Shown: piece after piece, positions 16,558-25,893 of the stretch
How the letters are laid out: the number at the start of each line of letters is the position of its first letter
Numbering within the stretch: the stretch's first letter is position 1
NCBI GenBank assembly: GCA_002901265.1
Contig: PPHI01000048.1
Span: forward strand, 62,001-126,000
Origin: Rhodopirellula baltica
Lineage (GTDB): Bacteria > Planctomycetota > Planctomycetia > Pirellulales > Pirellulaceae
DNA: 64,000 nt
Direction: 5' to 3'
Position numbers and translations under genes: made by a program
The notes under the pieces: model-generated
The model's database searches: none
What the model saw: the letters and a program-made list of their open reading frames with translations, nothing else
What the model was told of the DNA's origin: nothing

Positions 16558-17382
16558 TCAATGTGCATCTAGTTTAAAGTCCGTGTCTTCATTTCGCAAG
16601 AATCCGGCGGGTCGAACGGTGGTTGAATCCGGCTCTTCCCCCCCCGCGATGTTGGTCGTCGAATGTTCCAGTGAAGCGAGCACCTGATTCGACCTTTTAG
16701 CAACACTCGGGTCGCGGGCGGCTGCTTCGGTTAGCAACGCTCGCGCGGCGTTCATGTCACCTTGCTGCAGCTTGATCATGCCCAGATTGTGACGTGCTGC
16801 CGCCGGTCCGATCGACTCTGCAAACAAGTTCATCGCCTGCGCGTCGTCACCTTGATGCGCACGTAGCACCGCGAAGTTGATTTTCGTTTGACGATGTTCG
16901 GGATCGATTTCCAAGGCTCGGACAAAACTTTTTGCCGCAGCCTCCAATTCACCGGAGCTGTATTGAAAGTAGCCATGGTCGCAAAGCAAATCGACGTCAT
17001 TGGGCGTCTCTTTCAAGGCACGTCGATACTCGATCGCAGCATCATCGACACGCCCCAACCGATCATAGAGCACTGCCAAGGAATGGGCCAAACCAGCCTG
17101 GTCGGGTCGTTGTTTGCGCAGATTTAAATAGGCCACCACCGCTTCACGATCCATTCCACGTGATTCGGCCAACAGCGCCGTTTGCAAAGCGATTTCAGCT
17201 GACTTGCCCGTAGGATCAGCCAACGGTTGCTGCGAGGGCAGATCGGTCGCTTGCGTCGATGCTGTGAAACGATTTGAAACCGTCGGCAGTGACTTGGGGA
17301 CCATCCCACAGCCGACACTGCAAAGGAGTCCCGCCAGTGCGACAACGACGTGAGAGATCGAAGGTTTAGAACATTCCGCCAC
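16558..17382 (-). CDS. TadD-like TPR lipoprotein
   Basis: GTG at 17382 starts the protein and overlaps the end of the upstream lipoprotein gene by 17 nt. The N-terminus has a short lipoprotein signal (VVVALAGLLCSVGC, lipobox around CSVGC). The body has about five TPR units: AEIALQTALLAESRGMDREA, LAHSLAVLYDRLGRVDDA, DLLCDHGYFQYSSGELEAA, TKINFAVLRAHQGDDAQA and ARHNLGMIKLQQGDMNAA. In Tad systems, TadD is such a TPR lipoprotein and helps assembly of the outer-membrane secretin. The frame stays open upstream of the GTG through the Gly-rich end of the previous gene, but that extension is a shadow. Confidence 0.8.
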   Translation of the reverse strand: MAECSKPSISHVVVALAGLLCSVGCGMVPKSLPTVSNRFTASTQATDLPSQQPLADPTGKSAEIALQTALLAESRGMDREAVVAYLNLRKQRPDQAGLAHSLAVLYDRLGRVDDAAIEYRRALKETPNDVDLLCDHGYFQYSSGELEAAAKSFVRALEIDPEHRQTKINFAVLRAHQGDDAQAMNLFAESIGPAAARHNLGMIKLQQGDMNAARALLTEAAARDPSVAKRSNQVLASLEHSTTNIAGGEEPDSTTVRPAGFLRNEDTDFKLDAH

Positions 17383-18187
17383 CGCCCATCCCTCCTCCGT
17401 ATCCACCACCAAAGCCTCCGCCACCTCCAAAACCAGCACCGGAATTGCCGCTGCCAAAACCGCCGCGTCCCATTCCGCCACGGCTTCGCCGCCCGCTTCC
17501 CTGGAACATTCGGTTGAACACAGTGGGAGCTTCGACGCCACGCACTCCGACACTACGATCATCGGCAAACACGACCCACTGGTCAGCATCGGGAATCCCC
17601 AGGCCAGCCAAGTGTTCGACCACGACGACCCGTCGTCGATTATGCAGTTCTTCAATTCGCTTCGTCGCGTCGGCGTACTCTTCGTCGCTCGCCAACAGCA
17701 TCGGCTCGTTCTCAATCACGACCCAGTTCGGTGATAGCTTCAACGCATCCGAAAGTCGAGCGATGTGTTTGAGACCATCGGGTGAAAGCTGATCGCCACG
17801 ATCAAACCATTCATTGCGAGTGATCACCCATTTTTGCTGCTGTGCCCGAGTCACTTGTGCGGCGCGCCATGCTTCGAGATACGTTCCCGGTGGTGCGGGG
17901 ACGGCGTCATTTGGAATCGCTTCCACGCACTTTTGCCAGTCCGCGACCATCGCCACAGGCATCGATTGCCCGACCGTCTTGGGAAGACAATCCGTCGTGC
18001 AGGCCTCGGGGCATTCATCCGGACAGGATCCGCAGAATCGATCGCTTGCGCATCCGATCAGCGACAACAGGGTGACTGCGGCAACGGACGTCCCGAAAGT
18101 CGAAAATGCCTTGGAGTATTGCCGGAAAGCACGTCTACGCACGGATTGTGTTTGAGTCGCGTCAATCGGTGAAGTCATCTTGCTCAT
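17366..18187 (-). CDS. Tad-locus lipoprotein with Gly-rich C-terminus
   Basis: This 273-residue protein has a long basic N-terminus, a hydrophobic stretch and a lipobox (LLSLIGC at ~41-47), then a Cys-rich patch (CGSCPDECPEACTTDC). The middle ~80-190 is soluble and contains an OmpA/CpaD-like region (LSPDGLKHIARLSDALKLSP, ATKRIEELHNRRRVVVVEHL). The last ~45 residues are almost only Gly with Phe, Met and Arg. Its place directly after the secretin gene (4-nt overlap) matches CpaD/TadB-type pilus lipoproteins, but homology is uncertain. Confidence 0.7.
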   Translation of the reverse strand: MSKMTSPIDATQTQSVRRRAFRQYSKAFSTFGTSVAAVTLLSLIGCASDRFCGSCPDECPEACTTDCLPKTVGQSMPVAMVADWQKCVEAIPNDAVPAPPGTYLEAWRAAQVTRAQQQKWVITRNEWFDRGDQLSPDGLKHIARLSDALKLSPNWVVIENEPMLLASDEEYADATKRIEELHNRRRVVVVEHLAGLGIPDADQWVVFADDRSVGVRGVEAPTVFNRMFQGSGRRSRGGMGRGGFGSGNSGAGFGGGGGFGGGYGGGMGGGGMF

Positions 18188-19995
18188 CGCACCACCTCAC
18201 CGTTGATGAATTCCGCAGTCGTCTGGGTTGGTAAACTCAGTTCCGGTAACGGTCGACCGCTGCTGTGTCCCGGCATTCCGATAATGTATTTTTGCTCGCA
18301 GCGGCGAAAGGCTTCCATTCGATGGATGTTGCTCCGAACGGGAGTCCGATAGTCGTCTGCGATTCTTCCTTCGATCGAACCGTGCAAAAAGAACTCCAAG
18401 TCGTCCGGTTCGAACGTGTCGCTGCCAGGTACGGGCAACGAAGCCCCCGCTGGTAGCGGCGATACGAGGTGCGGTGTCACGACAACCAAAAGCTCTTGTT
18501 CGGAGTAGTTGACGCTGCGATCGCCGAACAGCAAGCTGCCGACAACAGGAATGTCGCCAAGAAAAGGCACTCTCGATGATTCCGCCGAAACCGAATTGCG
18601 GATCAAGCCGGCGAGTGCTAATGATTCGCCGTCACGCAGTTCAACCGTCGAATTAAATCGACGCGTCGACAGACTTGGGACCCCCGTCGCTGCATTGGTG
18701 CCTGTTCCTGTTCCGCTGCCCGTGCCAGTTCCGTTGTTGTTCGAATTGATTGTTTCGGACACAGCAGCCATCAGTTGCAAACGAATTCGATCACCGTCGG
18801 TCACCGTTGGCACGACAGCGAGCTGCACGCCAAAGGGAATGAAAGTTACCGATTCGGTAACAGCCACTTGGTTTGCCGAAACGGTCGTCACTGGAAACTG
18901 CCCGCCCACCAAGAACGTTGCCGGCTTTCCGGACAAAGTGGTCAGGTTGGGTTCGGACAATGACCGTGCCAACCCAAGTCGCTTGAGTGCATCGAGCTTC
19001 AAGAAGAACTGATCGGTTTGGAAGGTGAGCTCCCCGATCCCCAGGTCTTGGTTGTAAAAGACTCCATCTCCATCGAACAACTGGTTGCTCAACGAATCGG
19101 ATCGGTCCACACCAAACTGTGCCGACGACAGCAAGCTGCGTCCCGAGTCTCGGACCACTTCGGCGAGCGTCACCTTTAACATCACTTGATGGATGCCGGC
19201 GATCTCCAGCATGTTAACGATTCGATTGTTGATCGAAACCGCGTTGGCCCCCGCAACGTTCTGGCCGTTGAAGATGTTGTTCACGCCCCCCGCTTCGACA
19301 ACTTCATCAATCGAGAATCCGGAGATCGATTCGGCAGTCGTATTGGGAGGCGATCCGACCGGTGCAAGGTTGGGATCGGCCGCATTTTTCAGTTCCGCGT
19401 CTTCTGCCTGCCCTGCGTCGGGCAGACTCTTGGAAATGATCCGCAGGATATTCGTCGCCTCTTCGATGTCACAAGCTTTGCCGCGGACGACGACTTGCTT
19501 ACCGACATTGCTCAGATCAACGACGCTGTTGGGGAAGCCACGGTTGACATCGCGTTCCAAGTTTTCGAGCAAATTTTGAAACTGCCGAGACTGCTCCGGA
19601 TCGTCAGTCACTCGCACGAGATAACTGAGCACCTCTTGCTGACCGGTCTGCGGATCCTTGAACCAAAAGTTGACCGTTGTCGAACCGACTTTCATGCCCG
19701 TGACGCTAATTTCGCTTTCGGACAAACTCGCGATTTCGGCGATCTTTGCATCACCAACCTGATCACGAAACGGAGGGACCCGAAACCGAAGCACCGTCGG
19801 TCGGCCTTGGACAACGTCCAAGGTTTGTGCGGGATCAACACGTTCGACAAGGAATCTGGATTCCTTTGTATTCGCCACGCCGAGATCGGGGTCACGAAAG
19901 AGGTTTTGGGCCTGACTGGAATTGGCGGAGAGCCACAGCAGGCACACCGACACGATCTTTATCGTTCGGTTTGCATGGGGTGGCATCGGGAACAT
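18184..19995 (-). CDS. cpaC: Secretin of the Tad pilus (CpaC/RcpA-like)
   Basis: This 603-residue protein has an N-terminal signal peptide (VCLLWLSANSSQAQ) and periplasmic N-domains with a BON-like segment (SVVDLSNVGKQVVVRGKAC). The secretin core follows, with EPNLTTLSGKPATFLVGGQF and the C-terminal VPFLGDIPVVGSLLFGDR and ELLVVVTPHLVSPL. These are hallmarks of type II/III secretion and Tad secretins, which form the outer-membrane pore. A Gly/Thr/Asn-rich insert (~425-440) lies inside the beta-domain. It overlaps the next lipoprotein gene by 4 nt. Unlike many loci, it is separated from cpaB by several genes. Confidence 0.9.
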   Translation of the reverse strand: MFPMPPHANRTIKIVSVCLLWLSANSSQAQNLFRDPDLGVANTKESRFLVERVDPAQTLDVVQGRPTVLRFRVPPFRDQVGDAKIAEIASLSESEISVTGMKVGSTTVNFWFKDPQTGQQEVLSYLVRVTDDPEQSRQFQNLLENLERDVNRGFPNSVVDLSNVGKQVVVRGKACDIEEATNILRIISKSLPDAGQAEDAELKNAADPNLAPVGSPPNTTAESISGFSIDEVVEAGGVNNIFNGQNVAGANAVSINNRIVNMLEIAGIHQVMLKVTLAEVVRDSGRSLLSSAQFGVDRSDSLSNQLFDGDGVFYNQDLGIGELTFQTDQFFLKLDALKRLGLARSLSEPNLTTLSGKPATFLVGGQFPVTTVSANQVAVTESVTFIPFGVQLAVVPTVTDGDRIRLQLMAAVSETINSNNNGTGTGSGTGTGTNAATGVPSLSTRRFNSTVELRDGESLALAGLIRNSVSAESSRVPFLGDIPVVGSLLFGDRSVNYSEQELLVVVTPHLVSPLPAGASLPVPGSDTFEPDDLEFFLHGSIEGRIADDYRTPVRSNIHRMEAFRRCEQKYIIGMPGHSSGRPLPELSLPTQTTAEFINGEVVR

Positions 19996-20227
19996 GGCAT
20001 GCGTTTCTCATTGGCAGTTGAAGGAGAGTCCGGCACTGTGGTGACCAATCCGCATGACGGGTGTTAGCATCGGTTTAATCGGCAAGACCCGGATTGCCGC
20101 TTTAATCTGATTCATGAGTTGCCGGGTACATCGGGCAAGACTTGACTCTAAACCGCAAAAAACTGGCGGCTGCCCCTCATAGAGCTCCGATGAGAACGCG
20201 TGATCACACGCATTCAGCTTAAGAGCC

Positions 20228-20485
20228 CTACTCGTCTGGTGAACTGCCTCCCACCAGCTGGCGTTCAAGTTTGTTGCGTAGTGCTTCCGCGCGGCTGACA
20301 TGCTGCCCCTTCGCGATCAATTTCTCGCAGAATCCGGCGGCTTCGGCATACTGCTGCTGACGCTCGAGCAAAAGTGCAAGATTGAACATCGCGTCAGCGT
20401 CGTCCAGCTGCACCGCAAGTCGATAGTCTTGCTCGGCAAAGTCAGTCTTTCCGAGACGTTCCCAAACGTAGCCGCGACGCTTCAC
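20228..20485 (-). CDS. TPR fragment, probable C-terminal end of the upstream gene after a frameshift
   Basis: The 85-residue frame begins with GTG at 20485 and overlaps the upstream gene by 44 nt. It encodes TPR sequence (RRGYVWERLGKTDFAEQDYR, MFNLALLLERQQQYAEAAGF) that continues the final TPR of the 531-residue upstream product (SFSRAIELEPESGEA). The helix phase is kept if the frame changes near 20485-20490. It is therefore likely one gene split by a single-base indel, real or from sequencing. A separate start at the GTG is possible but less likely. Confidence 0.6.
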   Translation of the reverse strand: MKRRGYVWERLGKTDFAEQDYRLAVQLDDADAMFNLALLLERQQQYAEAAGFCEKLIAKGQHVSRAEALRNKLERQLVGGSSPDE

Positions 20486-22037
20486 CGCTTTCTGGTTCTA
20501 GCTCGATTGCCCGACTGAAACTTTTGATCGCGGCAACAGGATCACCGGTTTCACGCTGCGTGTCGCCGAGCCCGATGTAATAGCCCGCATACTTGTCGTT
20601 CTGGCTCACTGCGGTTTCTGCATAGACACGAGCGGTTTTCCAATCGCCGAGCGATGCGTATGCCATGCCGAGATTGTGTGCGACCCGCGGGTTGTTCGGT
20701 TCGAGATCAAAGTTTGACTGCCAAAACCGAACCGTTGATTGGTAGTCAAGGTTTCGCTGGTGCGTGCGCATCCCCCACATCAACAGCAGGCCAACCCCAA
20801 TCAGCCGAATTACTTGACGCATCGAAACCATCGTTCTGCGCAGGGCGACTCCGCCGACGACCAGCAGCGCGACGAGAAACACCAGAGGAAAGTACATCCG
20901 GTGCTCGAACACCATGTCAGGACTGGGCGCAAAACTGGATCGTGGGGCCAACGTCAGGTAGACCATGACAATCAATATGCCGGCACATTTGCGATGATAA
21001 AACAGCCAAATCCCTAACAACGCAAGCGAGGCGAGTAAACACATTGCGGGGATGTATCGCAACGGGTCATGCTCCGGCATCCACCCATAATCCAATCGCA
21101 GATCTCTTGGATACAGCACCAGTTTCATGTAGTGCAGGATGACGACCGACTGAGTTTGTAGGTATTGCAGCGGCGACAATTCGTGGTGAATTGATCGAGC
21201 CGCATATTCGCTTCCAACAGTCGGAACCATTGCGAAGAGGTATCCTGACAAACACAGGACAAGGTAGCTCCACGCGGAGAGGATCCCGCCCCAAGCGATG
21301 GTTCGTAACGCCTTCAATCGATGTTTCGAAAAGTTGCCAATCGCTGCCCCGCCTCGTAAACGGCTGAAGAACAAATCCCAGACGAAAATCAAAAACGGCA
21401 ACGAGATCGAAATTTGCTTTGAAAGGATCGCACACCATGCGAAGAAAATTACACCGATCGCTGCAGAACGCTTTCCATCAAGCAAACCACACCAGCACCG
21501 TAGGGTCAGCAGCATGAAGAGCACCGCGACCGATTCGTAGCGCTGAATGATGTAGGTCACCGACTCGGTGGTCAGTGGATGGACACCCCAGAGAACCGCT
21601 ATCCACCAGGCGGGCCAGATTGAAGTTTGGTGGTTTCCTTTATCCTCAAGATTGCTTTCGACAGGCTTCGCAAATTCGTGGGTTGCCCAAAGCTCAGTTG
21701 CCCACAGCCCAATCGAGAAGACGCACAACACGCTTGCCAAATGCACAAGCAAATTGACGAGGTGGTATCCCCAGGGATCGAAGCCGTTGAAGTGATAGTT
21801 CGCCCAGAAAGAGAGATCGACCAACTGGCGTGAATCTCGCAGAAAATGGCCCCAAGACGAGTACGGGTGAACGTAACGTTGCTCCAATATCAGGTCATCA
21901 TCGAGCACATACGTGCCATCAAAACTCGATGCATAGACAATGCCTACCACACCGAGTAGACCGATGATTGCATTGATCATCCGAAGTCGATGTGTCTTTC
22001 GATGCACTACGGAATGTTGGTCTTGGGTTTGATGCAT
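20442..22037 (-). CDS. TMTC-like GT-C membrane glycosyltransferase-type protein with TPR tail
   Basis: This 531-residue protein has around ten TM segments. Near the N-terminus is an acidic motif (YVLDDDLILEQ) followed by FWANYHFNGFDPWGYHLVNL, the arrangement seen in TMTC/PMT-like GT-C proteins that use lipid-linked sugars. The last ~120 residues are TPRs (PRVAHNLGMAYASLGDWKTA, YIGLGDTQRETGDPVAAI). It lies inside the Tad locus between the DUF192 and secretin genes, so it may glycosylate pilin or another exported protein; this is inference. The C-terminal TPR seems frameshifted into the 85-residue fragment downstream. Confidence 0.8.
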   Translation of the reverse strand: MHQTQDQHSVVHRKTHRLRMINAIIGLLGVVGIVYASSFDGTYVLDDDLILEQRYVHPYSSWGHFLRDSRQLVDLSFWANYHFNGFDPWGYHLVNLLVHLASVLCVFSIGLWATELWATHEFAKPVESNLEDKGNHQTSIWPAWWIAVLWGVHPLTTESVTYIIQRYESVAVLFMLLTLRCWCGLLDGKRSAAIGVIFFAWCAILSKQISISLPFLIFVWDLFFSRLRGGAAIGNFSKHRLKALRTIAWGGILSAWSYLVLCLSGYLFAMVPTVGSEYAARSIHHELSPLQYLQTQSVVILHYMKLVLYPRDLRLDYGWMPEHDPLRYIPAMCLLASLALLGIWLFYHRKCAGILIVMVYLTLAPRSSFAPSPDMVFEHRMYFPLVFLVALLVVGGVALRRTMVSMRQVIRLIGVGLLLMWGMRTHQRNLDYQSTVRFWQSNFDLEPNNPRVAHNLGMAYASLGDWKTARVYAETAVSQNDKYAGYYIGLGDTQRETGDPVAAIKSFSRAIELEPESGEASRLRLGTSRKD

Positions 22038-22106
22038 CTGTTATTCAGACAACGGCTTTGGATGTCTGTCGGTTTCGCTTAAGTGATTTCAACGTTGTTT
22101 GTTGTT

Positions 22107-22150
22107 GGCGGGGCGAACGCTACTTTCACGGAGCGAAAGGCGACATTGGT
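22107..22150. repeat. Palindromic element of family D
   Basis: The core CTTTCACGGAGCGAAAGGCGACA (in two parts, CTTTCACGGAGCGAAAG then GCGACA) matches the element at 29839-29861 (CTTTCGCGGAGCGAAAG). It is a near-perfect hairpin located just upstream of the GT-C/TPR gene. Confidence 0.6.
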
Positions 22151-22205
22151 GAATTGGTTGGCGGTTGATACTTTTGACCATGCTGCAGATGCACATGGCA
22201 TGCGT

Positions 22206-22583
22206 TTACGAAATCGGTTTGATGACGGTCTCGAGGCCTTCGGTGATCATCGTTGAATTGCTTAACGACTTTGCCTCGATGACATGCCTTGCCGATTTCG
22301 ACTTCGTCCTAGCAATGCGCCAGGGCTGGACTCCGCGTCGAATGTCAACCACACGCAGCGATTCATCCAGAAAGAACACATCGATTGCGAATCGCATCCA
22401 AGCGGTATGAATGGAAACGCAATCTTTTAGCCACAGCGCCTCGCCATCAGCCATTCCGCTGCGGAATTGCAATCCGCACAACCGTTTCCAATAGGTATCC
22501 GCAACAACAAGCTGATCGGCAAGAACGTGTTCGCCCCGCGCCGTCATCCAGCGAATTCGTTCAGCGTGCTCTTCAGCGCTCAC
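22206..22583 (-). CDS. DUF192 family protein
   Basis: The 125-residue protein matches the DUF192 pattern: a strand-rich start (DQLVVADTYWKRLCGLQFR), the GLMFR-type turn, the CVSIHTAWMRFAIDVFFLDE segment and a C-terminal strand (ARHVIEAKS). DUF192 proteins are often linked to secretion or pilus loci, and their function is not known. It overlaps the tadC start by 4 nt and so belongs to the pilus operon. There is no signal peptide in this copy. Confidence 0.8.
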   Translation of the reverse strand: MSAEEHAERIRWMTARGEHVLADQLVVADTYWKRLCGLQFRSGMADGEALWLKDCVSIHTAWMRFAIDVFFLDESLRVVDIRRGVQPWRIARTKSKSARHVIEAKSLSNSTMITEGLETVIKPIS

Positions 22584-23506
22584 GATGAGGCTCCGAATCC
22601 GTTGCCGATGACTTGATCGAGCATCTGAACAATTTGATGGATGATCGGCCCCAGTGACGCGATCATGATTCCGGGCAAAAAACAGATGATCAACGGGAAC
22701 AGCAATTTCACGGGCACCGCCATCGCTTGTGCGAGTGCCCGTTCCCGTCGGCGGCTGCGCAAATCATCCGCTTGAGCGCGCAGTGTTGTGGCGAGCGACG
22801 CGCCGATCTGTTCGGCATGGATCAGTGCCGACACAAAGATCGAAAACCAGGGAACGCTGACGTTGTCTTTCAGCCGCCGCAACGAATCGATCCGACCTCG
22901 CCCGGTTAAGATGTCTCTCAAAAAATACCGAAACTCCTCCGCCAACGGACGATCATTCCGCTGCGTCTCTAGCACGCGTTCCAGTGCCGCATCGAAACTA
23001 AGCCCAGCTTCTGCCAGTGTTGCCAACAGGTCCAGCGACAAGGGCAGATCTTGCTCGATCATGCGAACTCGTTTGCGTCGACGGCCGCGGACCACGATGG
23101 CTGGCATCGCGACAACGACTGCGACGGCCATCACGGGACTGATCCAAAGCAACGGCAGAAACACTTCGCCGACCGAACCCGGAATCGCTCGCAGCACCGT
23201 GCCGCCGAGTGTGATCACGGCGGATTGATAAAGCAAAAACGCGACGAGCAATCCGAACAACAGCGCGGCGGCATTGGCGGCAAGAAACAACACCGTTGCG
23301 TTGGGGCTGCGAAAGCCGGCACGGAACAGCCATTGTCCGATCCAGCCACGTGACTTCGTACGGGACACCTCATCCGATTCTGGCAACTCGACGGCAGTCG
23401 CAAGTCGCTGGTTGCTGACCATCCATGCCCACATCCAGCGCAGCATGAAGGTTCCGGCGATCAGCGGGATGGCGGCAAGCACAAGTGGCAGAAACTTGGT
23501 GACCAT
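22580..23506 (-). CDS. tadC: TadC-like inner-membrane platform protein (type II secretion F domain)
   Basis: This 308-residue protein has an N-terminal TM (LVLAAIPLIAGTFMLRWMWA), a pair of TMs in the middle and a C-terminal TM pair (LLFPLIICFLPGIMIASLGP). The conserved GspF/T2SSF region is PLSLDLLATLAEAGLSFDAA with FVSALIHAEQIGASLATTLR. In Tad systems TadB and TadC form the inner-membrane platform that couples the CpaF ATPase to pilus polymerisation. It is directly joined to tadB (1-nt overlap). Confidence 0.9.
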   Translation of the reverse strand: MVTKFLPLVLAAIPLIAGTFMLRWMWAWMVSNQRLATAVELPESDEVSRTKSRGWIGQWLFRAGFRSPNATVLFLAANAAALLFGLLVAFLLYQSAVITLGGTVLRAIPGSVGEVFLPLLWISPVMAVAVVVAMPAIVVRGRRRKRVRMIEQDLPLSLDLLATLAEAGLSFDAALERVLETQRNDRPLAEEFRYFLRDILTGRGRIDSLRRLKDNVSVPWFSIFVSALIHAEQIGASLATTLRAQADDLRSRRRERALAQAMAVPVKLLFPLIICFLPGIMIASLGPIIHQIVQMLDQVIGNGFGASS

Positions 23507-24393
23507 CAGAACTTCGGCTTACTCATCCAAGAGATCCACATCATGCCGACAGCCTGCATCACCATCCCAACCGAGACCATGATCTGGCCGATAAGGCTGG
23601 TTAAAAAACCGCTCATCCGTTCGGGATCGTTTCGCCAAATCAGCGCGCCGATGAAGTATGTCACCACAATCACACTGACGACCGACATCCGAGCCTGCGT
23701 CGTCATCGCATTCATACGACGCGACAGCTCGATTCGGTCGCGAATGGTCCGCCCGACATTGGCAAGCGTGATCGAAAGCTTGCCTCCAACACGCCAATTG
23801 ACCGCCAACGTTTGGCAGAACAGCGTGAGACTTTCCAGCGGCAATCGATCGGACAAGTCCATCACCGCTTCGACAGGGTCTTGCCCATAGCGGATCGCGC
23901 TGACGAGTTGCTCGGCTTCGACACGCCATGGCTTGGCCGCGTCGGCAACGGCTGATTCCAATGCCGCTTGCAAACTGCTGCCTGACTTGACGCCGGCGAC
24001 CATCATGTCAATCGTGTCGGCAAGCTGCTGCTGCAATTGGTCCATCCGGTACTGCAACCAGATTCCATCAAGTTGCCAACAGCATAGGAATGTCATGACG
24101 TAGATGGCGGCTAGGTAGGGCCAAGGAATGCCCAAGGTCAAACGCAATACGGCGGAAACAACCGCGGCAACGATCAATCCGATCCACGCATAGCGGCGCA
24201 GCACCGGACTGCGACGCGTTCTGATCGGCGACCGGCGATCAAGTTCGTCGTCACGTTGGTGAATCTGTTCGGAACCGAGCTGTAGACGAGCCCTTGATGC
24301 CGCGGCCGATTGGCTTCGATAGAGCGCGACGATGATGCCAGCCAATCCGCCGACCAAGATCAGCCCGAACACTGCGAATAACACACCCGCCAT
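23506..24393 (-). CDS. tadB: TadB-like inner-membrane platform protein (type II secretion F domain)
   Basis: This 295-residue T2SSF protein begins with a TM (VLFAVFGLILVGGLAGIIV). The central pair of TMs lies at ~75-115, and the family core reads DTIDMMVAGVKSGSSLQAAL with LAVNWRVGGKLSITLANVGR. C-terminal TMs end in GMMWISWMSKPKF. It sits 3 bp downstream of cpaF and overlaps tadC by 1 nt, the usual Tad order F-B-C. Confidence 0.9.
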   Translation of the reverse strand: MAGVLFAVFGLILVGGLAGIIVALYRSQSAAASRARLQLGSEQIHQRDDELDRRSPIRTRRSPVLRRYAWIGLIVAAVVSAVLRLTLGIPWPYLAAIYVMTFLCCWQLDGIWLQYRMDQLQQQLADTIDMMVAGVKSGSSLQAALESAVADAAKPWRVEAEQLVSAIRYGQDPVEAVMDLSDRLPLESLTLFCQTLAVNWRVGGKLSITLANVGRTIRDRIELSRRMNAMTTQARMSVVSVIVVTYFIGALIWRNDPERMSGFLTSLIGQIMVSVGMVMQAVGMMWISWMSKPKF

Positions 24394-24396
24394 GAC

Positions 24397-25893
24397 CTAC
24401 GCCCCTGCCGCATCAGAGGCGTTCGTTCCGCTGCGGAACATCTCGAGCGGAATGTCAAAACCGCGTTCGCGCAATTGGTGAACCCGCCGAGGCACGATTC
24501 CGGTCGCCACAAACTCACCGACGATTCGCCGTTCCTGTCGCCCCGTTTGACGGAATACAAAGATTTCTTGCATCTGTGGCATCGACTCTTCCATCCCGGT
24601 GATTTCGGCGATGGATTCGACACGCCGCACACCGTCATCGTATCGACGGACGGAAATGATAAAGTCAACTGCCGAAGCGATCTGTTCACGAATCGCACGT
24701 TGTGGCAGTTCGACACCCGCCATCAGCACCATCGTTTCCAACCGCGAAACGGCGTCCCGTGGACTGTTAGCGTGAACGGTGGTCAGCGACCCGTCATGAC
24801 CGGTATTCATCGCTTGCAGCATATCGAGTGCTTCACCAGAGCGAACTTCGCCGACGATGATTCGGTCGGGCCGCATCCGCAGCGAGTTGACCAGCAAGTC
24901 TCGCGCGGTGATTTGGCCGGTGCCTTCGAGGTTTCTTGGCCGAGTCTCCATCCGCACCACATGCACTTGATCGAGCAGCAACTCCGCCGCGTCTTCGATC
25001 GTAACAATCCGCTCGTGATCCGGGATCGCTTCGCACACAGCGCCCAGAAAAGTCGACTTCCCCGCGCCCGTTCCGCCAGACACGATGATGTTGCTGCGGG
25101 CGATCACCATCCACTGCATAAACTGTCGGACCGGATCGGAGAACATTCCCAATCGCTGCAGATCTTCACGCCTGAGACGACGTTTTCCGAATCGACGGAT
25201 CGATAGCGTTGGCCCGTCGATGGTCACAGGAGGCAGCGTCGCGTTGACACGGCTACCGTCGGTCAATCGCGCGTCGACCATCGGGGAACTTTCGTCGATC
25301 CGTCGGCCAACACGAGCGGCGATCCGCTGGATGATCCGCGTGAGGTGTTCGGCATTTCGAAATTGGACGTCGGTGACTTCCAGGCGACCGAAACGTTCGA
25401 CATAGACCTGATCGTATCGGTTGACCAAAACGTCAGTCACCGCCGGATCACCCAGAAGCGGCGCGAGCGGCCCCACGCCGAGCGTCTCCTCCATCAAGTC
25501 TTCAGCGAGCTGCCGACGTTCCGTTTCGTTGAGCGGCAAGTCCTCGTTTTCAAGGACATCGGCAACAAAGTCCTCGACCGTTTGTTCGAGGAGTTCGTCC
25601 GAAGCGACCAGGAACTGGGGCTGGTTGAGCAGATCCAACAATCGCGAATGAAGAGACGTTTTGACCGACAGGTAATCGCTGACTGAAGGACGTGACGATT
25701 CGCGAGGCGACAAACTGAACGCGTTCTCGCCGGTCTCTTTGACCGGGACACGATCGCGAGGCACATCAAACCGCTTTCGTCCCAGCTTCGAACGTACTTC
25801 ACCAGCGTCGCGTGAAGCCACAGCGTCGCGTGAGGCCCCGGCGTCGCTTAAAGACGATGTGTCTTCGGTGTTCGATGGGTTTAACTCACTCAT
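24397..25893 (-). CDS. cpaF: CpaF/TadA secretion ATPase
   Basis: ATG at 25893 ([15 protein letters not shown]) is chosen; it overlaps the cpaE stop by 8 nt, and the frame upstream is a shadow. The 498-residue protein is the hexameric ATPase that powers Flp pilus assembly. Walker A is [14 protein letters not shown], followed by [18 protein letters not shown], the Asp box/Walker [21 protein letters not shown] and the His box [17 protein letters not shown]. The N-terminal domain includes LADDL-like helices typical of CpaF ([19 protein letters not shown]). Confidence 0.94.
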   Translation of the reverse strand: MSELNPSNTEDTSSLSDAGASRDAVASRDAGEVRSKLGRKRFDVPRDRVPVKETGENAFSLSPRESSRPSVSDYLSVKTSLHSRLLDLLNQPQFLVASDELLEQTVEDFVADVLENEDLPLNETERRQLAEDLMEETLGVGPLAPLLGDPAVTDVLVNRYDQVYVERFGRLEVTDVQFRNAEHLTRIIQRIAARVGRRIDESSPMVDARLTDGSRVNATLPPVTIDGPTLSIRRFGKRRLRREDLQRLGMFSDPVRQFMQWMVIARSNIIVSGGTGAGKSTFLGAVCEAIPDHERIVTIEDAAELLLDQVHVVRMETRPRNLEGTGQITARDLLVNSLRMRPDRIIVGEVRSGEALDMLQAMNTGHDGSLTTVHANSPRDAVSRLETMVLMAGVELPQRAIREQIASAVDFIISVRRYDDGVRRVESIAEITGMEESMPQMQEIFVFRQTGRQERRIVGEFVATGIVPRRVHQLRERGFDIPLEMFRSGTNASDAAGA

